Source of the DNA: an uncultured Actinomycetes bacterium
GTDB lineage: Bacteria > Actinomycetota > Acidimicrobiia > Acidimicrobiales > Microtrichaceae
Direction of reading: 5' to 3'
Length of the DNA: 11,283 nucleotides
Assembly: GCA_903941145.1 (NCBI GenBank)
Contig: CAJANQ010000182.1
Span: 1 to 11,283 of the forward strand
Shown here one piece after another: positions 6,968 through 11,283 of this stretch. A model generated the notes under the pieces. That model had not been told where the DNA came from and searched no databases. It saw only the letters and a program-made list of their open reading frames with translations. Each line of letters opens with the position of its first letter. Positions within the stretch are counted from its first letter, which is position 1. The position numbers were made by a program, and so were the translations under genes.

Positions 6968-8764
6968 CTAGAACGTCGACCGGGCTGCGGCAACCGCCTC
7001 GAGCGCCGGACGGCGCACCAGGCACCGCTCCAGCACCAGCAGGTCCAGACCGGCCAGCGCCGCACACCGGAGCGCGTCGGCCGGGGAACGCACCACCGGC
7101 TCGTCGGCCCGGTTGAACGAGGTGTTGAGCAGCACCGGGCAGCCCGTGCGGCGGCCAAACGCCTCGACCAGCTCGTAGAACGCCGGCGACCGCTCGCGGT
7201 CGACGGTCTGGACGCGTGCCGACCCGTCGACGTGCGTGCACGCCGGCAGGTCGGAGCGCACCGCACCCAGCCGCTCGGCGAACGTGCCGGCCACGTCGAC
7301 CGGCACGGCCGAGCGGACCGGCACGGTGAGCAGCATGTAGGGCGACGGTCCGTCCACGCTGAACCAGTCCGGAGCGGCGTCGGCGAGGACCGCCGGAGCG
7401 AACGGCCGAAAGCCCTCGCGGCCCTTCACCAGCGAGTTGATGCGCTGCACCATCGACGCGTCACGGGGGTCGGCCAGGATCGACCGGTGGCCGAGTGCCC
7501 GTGGACCGAACTCCATGCGGCCCTCGAACCAGCCGACGACGGCACCGCCGTCGAGCGCCTCGGCGACCTGCTCGGCCCGCTCGGCGGTGCCGGGCACCAC
7601 CTCGTGGTCGACGCCGGCCGCGAGCAGCCAGGACGCGACCTCGTCGTGGGTGAAGGCTGGACCCAGCGCGGCGCCGGACATCCCGTCCGGCTCCGACGGC
7701 ACCCGCTCGGCCCCCCGGACGGCATGGTGGTACCAGAGGGCGGCACCCGCTGCGCTCCCAGCGTCGCCCGCCGCCGGCTGCACCCACACGGACTCGAAGG
7801 GCCCCTCGGACAGGATCCTGGCGTTGGCGACGCAGTTGAGCGCCACGCCGCCACCCAGGCAGAGGCGTCGCTCGCCGGTCTGCGAGTGGACGTGGCGGAC
7901 CATCGCCAGGAGTGCCTCCTCCAGCAGGACCTGGGCTGACCTGGCCACGTCCGCGTGCCGCTGGTCCAGCTCCTCGTCCGCCTGCCGGGGCGGACCGCCG
8001 AGCAGCTCGTGCAGACGGGGCGACGCCATGCGGCGACCGGCCCGGTAGTCGAAGTAGCGCTGGTCGAGCCGCACGGAGCCGTCGTCGTGGACCTGTACGA
8101 CCCGGTCGCGCAGCGCCTCGACGAACCGCGGCTCGCCGTAGGGCGCGAGCCCCATGAGCTTGTACTCCCCGTCGTTCACCGCGAACCCGCAGTAGGCCGT
8201 GAACGTCGAATAGAGGAGCCCGAGCGAGTTGGGGAAGTCCAGCTCGGCCTGCAGCGTGAGCGAACTGCCGGCACCCGTCCCCCACGACGAGGTCGCCCAC
8301 TCGCCGACCCCGTCGACGGTAAGGACGGCGGCCGTCTCGAACGGCGACGGGTAGAAGGCCGCGGCACCGTGACTCACGTGGTGCTCGGCGTACGCCAGCG
8401 GGACCCCGGTCCGCCCGGTGGCGGCCAGCAGCCGGTCCACCGACGCCGCCACCCAGAGCTTGTCCTTGGTCCAGGTGCGCACCGCCCTGGAGAGCTGGGG
8501 GAACCCCTTCGGGCCCACCACGGCGTGCGTCGAAAGGATGCGCTCGTAGCTGGTGAACGGCTTCTCGTAGAACACGACCGCGTCGAGCCCGTCCGGCCCG
8601 ACCCCGGCGGCGTCGAGGCACCAGGCCGTCGCCTGGGCCGGCATCGCCGGGTCGTGCTTGGTCCGGGAGAACCGCTCCTCCTGGGCCGCGGCGACCAGAC
8701 GGCCGTCGTCGACGACCGCAGCTGCCGAGTCGTGGAAGCCGGCTGAAAGTCCGAGGATCGCCAC
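6968..8764 (-). CDS. NodU/CmcH-family O-carbamoyltransferase (module A)
   Basis: A 598-residue protein of the NodU/CmcH/TobZ family, which carbamoylates hydroxyl groups from carbamoyl phosphate through a carbamoyl-adenylate. All expected motifs are intact: SAGFHDSAAAVV near the start, HxxxH (His128, His132 in AEHHVSH), Asp151 in DGVGEWA, EYKLMGLAPYGEPRF (200-214) with Lys202, CLGGGVALNCVAN (302-314), Asp334 in GDAGSAAG, GRMEFGPRALGHRSILAD (415-432) and a PVLLNTSFNRADEP ending. Numbering is in exact register with the copy at 3030-4805 to about residue 480, showing paralogy without indels. GTG 8764 is chosen because it gives VAILGLSAGFHDS, the normal family N-terminus; ATG 8818 would add an 18-residue Arg/Pro-rich lead absent from the family and take up most of the divergent promoter region. 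It is the first gene of the minus-strand operon and probably the catalytically canonical copy. Confidence 0.94.
   Translation of the reverse strand: MAILGLSAGFHDSAAAVVDDGRLVAAAQEERFSRTKHDPAMPAQATAWCLDAAGVGPDGLDAVVFYEKPFTSYERILSTHAVVGPKGFPQLSRAVRTWTKDKLWVAASVDRLLAATGRTGVPLAYAEHHVSHGAAAFYPSPFETAAVLTVDGVGEWATSSWGTGAGSSLTLQAELDFPNSLGLLYSTFTAYCGFAVNDGEYKLMGLAPYGEPRFVEALRDRVVQVHDDGSVRLDQRYFDYRAGRRMASPRLHELLGGPPRQADEELDQRHADVARSAQVLLEEALLAMVRHVHSQTGERRLCLGGGVALNCVANARILSEGPFESVWVQPAAGDAGSAAGAALWYHHAVRGAERVPSEPDGMSGAALGPAFTHDEVASWLLAAGVDHEVVPGTAERAEQVAEALDGGAVVGWFEGRMEFGPRALGHRSILADPRDASMVQRINSLVKGREGFRPFAPAVLADAAPDWFSVDGPSPYMLLTVPVRSAVPVDVAGTFAERLGAVRSDLPACTHVDGSARVQTVDRERSPAFYELVEAFGRRTGCPVLLNTSFNRADEPVVRSPADALRCAALAGLDLLVLERCLVRRPALEAVAAARSTF
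8711..8737. repeat. Short direct repeat, copy 2 (matches 4752-4778)
   Basis: This is the second copy of the 27-28 nt identical stretch, at the codons for the conserved FHDSAAAVV segment of carbamoyltransferase A. The flanking sequences diverge at both ends. Confidence 0.8.
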
Positions 8765-8836
8765 CGGCCGCCAAGGTACAGGCCGGGGGCCCGTGCGATA
8801 CTCGCCCCGTCGGACCACGGCACCACAGGGGGTGAG
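8765..8836. promoter_or_regulatory. Divergent intergenic region with candidate promoters
   Basis: These 72 bp separate the leftward carbamoyltransferase operon from the rightward lipoprotein gene and must hold the start signals of both. For the plus strand, TGCGATACT (8794-8802) resembles an extended -10 element, about 34 bp before the ATG at 8837, with GGGGGTGAG as ribosome site directly ahead of the ATG. No good -35 box is seen. For the minus strand, TACCTT (complement of 8773-8778) is a weak -10 candidate close to the GTG, so that transcript would be nearly leaderless. The shared short region would allow co-regulation. Assignments are by eye. Confidence 0.4.
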
Positions 8837-9967
8837 ATGCTCGACCGACCTCGACCGCGGCGCTCACCCGCGTTGCTCCTGCTCGTCGCCGGCGCACTGC
8901 TCCTCGCCGGCCTCACTGCCTGCGGCGGGACCACCGCCCCGACCCCGACGCCGTCGCGGCCGCTCAAGGTGGCGTGGCTCAACCAGGGCAAGGTCGGGAC
9001 CGACGTCTGGACCGACGCCCACCACCGGGCGGCGGAGACCGTCGCCGAGAAGTACGGCCGCAAGGTCCGGACGACCTTCACCGAGGAGGTCGCCCCCGGC
9101 GCCGACGCGGCGGCAACGATCGAGCGCCTGGTCCGCAACGGCACCACCCTGGTGTTCGCCACCTCGTACCCGTTCCAGGCCGACGTGCTGGCGGCGGCCA
9201 GGAAGTACCCCAAGGTGAAGTTCGACCAGGCCAGGGGCACCGAGCGCCGCGCCAATGTCGGGACCTACGGCGGCGCCGACGAGGAGCCGCTCTACCTGGC
9301 CGGCATGGCTGCGGGCGCCGACGCCCCGGACGGCCGGATCGGGTTCGTCGGGACGGTGCAGGAGCCCGAGACGGTCCGCCACGTCGACGCGTTCACGCTC
9401 GGGGCACGACGCACGAACCCGTCGGCCCGGGTCACGGTGGCGTGGACCGGGTCCTGGTACGACCCGGCCAAGGAGGAGGCACTCGCCCGCCAGCTCGTCG
9501 ACCAGGGCGCGCAGGTCCTGGTCAGCGGGTCGGTGACCGACGTCCTCGGCGACGTCGCCCGCACGACCGGCACCGGCTGGGTCGGCCACGACGCCGACCG
9601 GTCCACGACCTATGCCGACGTCTGGCTGGCTGCCGCGGTCCCCGACTGGACCGGCTACTACACCGAGCAGGTCGGCGACGTGCTGGCAGGGACGTGGCGG
9701 CCCACCGCCTACTACGGGTCCATGCGTGACGGGTTCACGGACCTGTCGCCGCTGGGCGCCCGGGTGGGGCCCGCCACCCTGGACGCCGTCGAGGCAGCCA
9801 GGTCACAGCTGCGGGCGGGCACCCTGAACGTGTTCGCCGGACCGGTCACCGACGACCGGGGCACCGAACGGGTGCCGGCCGGCGCCACGCTCCCGCCGGA
9901 CGAGCGGCAGCAGATGGACTGGTTCGTCGACGGGGTCGTGGTGACCGGCCGCGTCCCCACCGGCTGA
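8837..9967 (+). CDS. BMP-family (PnrA-like) substrate-binding lipoprotein
   Basis: A 376-residue protein with a lipoprotein signal: basic start, hydrophobic run (12-27) and lipobox LTAC with Cys29, then a Thr/Pro-rich tether. The rest follows the basic membrane protein family of ABC-transporter binding proteins, best known for nucleosides or purines: VAWLNQGKVG (48-57), TTLVFATSYPFQADVL, KYPKVKFDQA, NVGTYGG, FTLGARRTNPSARV, WTGSWYDPAKEEA, LVDQGAQVLVSG, VFAGPVTDDRG and the ending MDWFVDGVVV. It would sit on the outer face of the membrane and bind a small ligand. No permease or ATPase gene is seen nearby, so it either works with components encoded elsewhere or senses a ligand. It is divergent from the carbamoyltransferase operon. 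GGGGGTGAG lies just before the ATG. The family call is strong; ligand is not determinable here. Confidence 0.92.
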   Translation: MLDRPRPRRSPALLLLVAGALLLAGLTACGGTTAPTPTPSRPLKVAWLNQGKVGTDVWTDAHHRAAETVAEKYGRKVRTTFTEEVAPGADAAATIERLVRNGTTLVFATSYPFQADVLAAARKYPKVKFDQARGTERRANVGTYGGADEEPLYLAGMAAGADAPDGRIGFVGTVQEPETVRHVDAFTLGARRTNPSARVTVAWTGSWYDPAKEEALARQLVDQGAQVLVSGSVTDVLGDVARTTGTGWVGHDADRSTTYADVWLAAAVPDWTGYYTEQVGDVLAGTWRPTAYYGSMRDGFTDLSPLGARVGPATLDAVEAARSQLRAGTLNVFAGPVTDDRGTERVPAGATLPPDERQQMDWFVDGVVVTGRVPTG

Positions 9968-10045
9968 CCACCTGTCACACGGCCTTTCCGTCGCAGGGTC
10001 CGTTACGTACCATCGACCTCGAGGCCAGACGAAAGGGGGACCGGG
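9968..10045 (+). promoter_or_regulatory. Intergenic leader with weak promoter candidate and strong ribosome site
   Basis: The 78-bp gap before the dioxygenase-like gene holds a very strong Shine-Dalgarno tract, AAAGGGGGA (10032-10040), five bases before ATG 10046, which fixes that start. TACCAT (10008-10013) is a possible -10 box with TTTCCG (9985-9990) as a poor -35. No terminator hairpin follows the lipoprotein gene, so read-through from it is also possible. Confidence 0.45.
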
Positions 10046-11283
10046 ATGAGCACGACCACCCTCCTGCAGCGCGTGCGTAACCGGTTCCAGCGCCCTGCAC
10101 CCGCAGCGCAGCCCGGGCCGGACAGCGGTCCGCGCCCCGGCGTGTTCACCCCCACGCTCGTGGACCCGGTGCTCGACGAGACCCTGCGCGTCCACGGGTT
10201 CGTGGTGGTCGACCTGCTCGAGTCCGACGAGCTCGCCACGCTGCTGGCCAGGTTCCACGAGCTGCACCCTGCGCCGACCACCACCACGTGGGAGTCGGAC
10301 TTCTACACGGGTGACACCGGGATGAAGCGCACGGTGCACCGGACCATCGGCGACGCGTTCGCCCCGGGCATCGGCCGACACTTCCGTGGCCACCACAGCG
10401 TCCTGCACAACTTCGTCATCAACTGGCCCGGGCCCGACGGCGGCCTGGTGCTGCACCAGCACTCGTCGGTGGTCGACCCTGCGCTCGGCAGCTCGGTCTT
10501 GGTGTGGTGCGCCCTCAACGACGCGTCCGAGGCCAACGGGACGCTGCACGTCGTGCCGGCGTCCCACACCGTCCAGCTCGGCCCTCGCCCCGAGCGCACG
10601 AGCAGCTGGCACGAGCCGTTCACCGAGCAGCTGCTCGAGGAGTTCCTGGTCCGCGTCGAGGTCCCCGCCGGCCACGCCCTGGTGTTCGACAACCAGCTCC
10701 TGCACTGCTCGTTCCCCAACACGACCGACGAGCCCCGCATCACCGCGGCGGCCGTCGTCGTGCCCGACGCGCTCGAGCCCCTGTTCTACGAGCGGCTCGA
10801 CGACACCACGGCGCGCGCCTACCGGCTCGACCCAGAGTTCTTCCTGACCCACGCCCCGGGCGACCTCGAGTGGGCCACCCCCGAGGGCCTCGAGGTCGTC
10901 GGCGACGTGCCGTGGGCACCGGTCGACGTGACGGCCGCACAGGTCGAGCGGATGCGGCCCGACACGGCCTGCCCGCACGGCACTGCGACCCGCGCTGACG
11001 AGACTGCGCCCGGCCCGGTCCACGCGCCGTCGCTCCCGGACGCGGTCGACGTGGTCCTGCCGGACCGGACTCCGGCGACGCTCCGCGACCCTGGCCAGCA
11101 GGCCCATCTGGAACAGTTCGGGTTCGCCGTGCTCGACGCCCTCGACGCCGACCTACTCGGCCAGGTCCGTGCGGTCTATGCCGAGCTCGGTGCCGCGCCC
11201 GACGACCCGCAGCGCGCCCTCAACTGGACCTTCCACTCGCAGTCGGCCGAGCACAAGCATGCGGTCAAGGACCGACTGCTGGC
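10046..11283 (+). CDS. Phytanoyl-CoA dioxygenase (PhyH)-like protein, apparent tandem two-domain form (3' truncated by window edge)
   Basis: The frame is open from ATG 10046 to the window edge, 412 complete codons. The first domain (about residues 34-290) has the PhyH plan of Fe(II)/2-oxoglutarate oxygenases: entry HGFVVVDLL, then GLVLHQHSSVVDP, SSVLVWCALNDASEANGTLHVVPASH, and LVFDNQLLHCSFPN with distal His220, and Arg231 in EPRI. Where relatives have His-X-Asp (LHQDWSFVDE type), this reads His137-Gln-His139, so the metal triad is atypical. From about residue 340, HLEQFGFAVLDALDADLL and following residues repeat the pattern of HGFVVVDLLESDELATLL, then NWTFHSQSAEHK parallels SDFYTGDTGMK, so a second PhyH domain seems to begin and is cut by the edge. 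Such enzymes hydroxylate or otherwise modify small molecules, sugars or amino acids. The substrate is unknown; domain 1 could be non-catalytic. Confidence 0.85.
   Translation, partial: MSTTTLLQRVRNRFQRPAPAAQPGPDSGPRPGVFTPTLVDPVLDETLRVHGFVVVDLLESDELATLLARFHELHPAPTTTTWESDFYTGDTGMKRTVHRTIGDAFAPGIGRHFRGHHSVLHNFVINWPGPDGGLVLHQHSSVVDPALGSSVLVWCALNDASEANGTLHVVPASHTVQLGPRPERTSSWHEPFTEQLLEEFLVRVEVPAGHALVFDNQLLHCSFPNTTDEPRITAAAVVVPDALEPLFYERLDDTTARAYRLDPEFFLTHAPGDLEWATPEGLEVVGDVPWAPVDVTAAQVERMRPDTACPHGTATRADETAPGPVHAPSLPDAVDVVLPDRTPATLRDPGQQAHLEQFGFAVLDALDADLLGQVRAVYAELGAAPDDPQRALNWTFHSQSAEHKHAVKDRLL

Larger units (their letters stand above)
4860..8764 (-). other. Carbamoyltransferase/DUF5989/membrane-SGNH module, copy A
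   Basis: Three consecutive genes form this unit: carbamoyltransferase (8764-6968), DUF5989 protein (6945-6775) and membrane-SGNH protein (6788 or 6758 to 4860). It has the same gene order and protein architectures as copy B. This is the promoter-proximal copy and its carbamoyltransferase has all the expected family motifs. Confidence 0.85.

Noticed and set aside
8765..8818. An 18-residue N-terminal extension of carbamoyltransferase A from ATG 8818.
   Set aside because: The family begins at the VAILGLSAGFHDS segment; the extension is Arg/Pro-rich and would use up the divergent promoter region.
9803..11107. A 434-codon minus-strand frame opposite the PhyH-like gene.
   Set aside because: Low-complexity Arg/Gly/Val composition; the plus strand has a strong ribosome site and recognisable PhyH motifs.
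10046..11283. A direct functional link of the PhyH-like gene to saxitoxin-type biosynthesis, since saxitoxin clusters also hold a PhyH enzyme (SxtS).
   Set aside because: PhyH proteins are widespread in many pathways, and no polyketide-like, amidinotransferase or other saxitoxin genes are present here. The likeness is limited to the carbamoylation block.
1..11283. Mobile elements, CRISPR arrays, tRNA or rRNA genes and phage-type attachment sites.
   Set aside because: No transposase or integrase motifs, no regular spaced repeats and no RNA gene signature were seen on either strand; the only repeats found are short coding matches between the paralogues.

Overview
The window is very GC-rich, non-repetitive coding DNA with GTG starts, tight gene packing and overlapping stop/start codons. 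This is typical of a high-GC actinobacterium; I cannot name the genus from sequence alone. Nearly all of it is coding. I saw no tRNA, rRNA, CRISPR array, transposase or integrase.

Minus strand, read right to left (8764 down to 1). Seven genes lie in one direction and look like an operon: carbamoyltransferase A (8764-6968), a DUF5989-type small membrane protein (6945-6775), a multi-pass membrane protein with an extracytoplasmic SGNH hydrolase domain (6788-4860), carbamoyltransferase B (4805-3030), a second DUF5989-like small protein (3033-2839), a second membrane/SGNH protein (2842-1064), and a polytopic membrane protein that runs off the left edge (1005 to before 1). The first six genes are two tandem copies of one three-gene module, carbamoyltransferase / DUF5989-like / membrane-SGNH. 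The gene set and order recall the sxtI-sxtJ-sxtK-sxtL block of cyanobacterial saxitoxin clusters (O-carbamoyltransferase, two small membrane proteins, GDSL lipase). Here the part corresponding to SxtJ appears to be fused to the N-terminus of the SGNH protein.

Plus strand. From a 72-bp divergent intergenic region (8765-8836), a BMP-family (PnrA-like) substrate-binding lipoprotein (8837-9967) is read rightward. It is followed, after a 78-bp gap, by a phytanoyl-CoA-dioxygenase-like protein (10046 to beyond 11283). That protein appears to carry two tandem PhyH domains. The first has His-Gln-His where the family has His-X-Asp.

Working model (inference). The soluble carbamoyltransferases would make O-carbamoyl groups, or a carbamoylated intermediate, from carbamoyl phosphate and ATP. 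The DUF5989-like and SxtJ-like membrane parts together with the exported SGNH domains would act on the same molecule at or across the membrane, possibly a surface glycan, glycolipid or secondary metabolite assembled with the polytopic membrane protein. The doubled module suggests two carbamoylation specificities. The acceptor cannot be told from this window.
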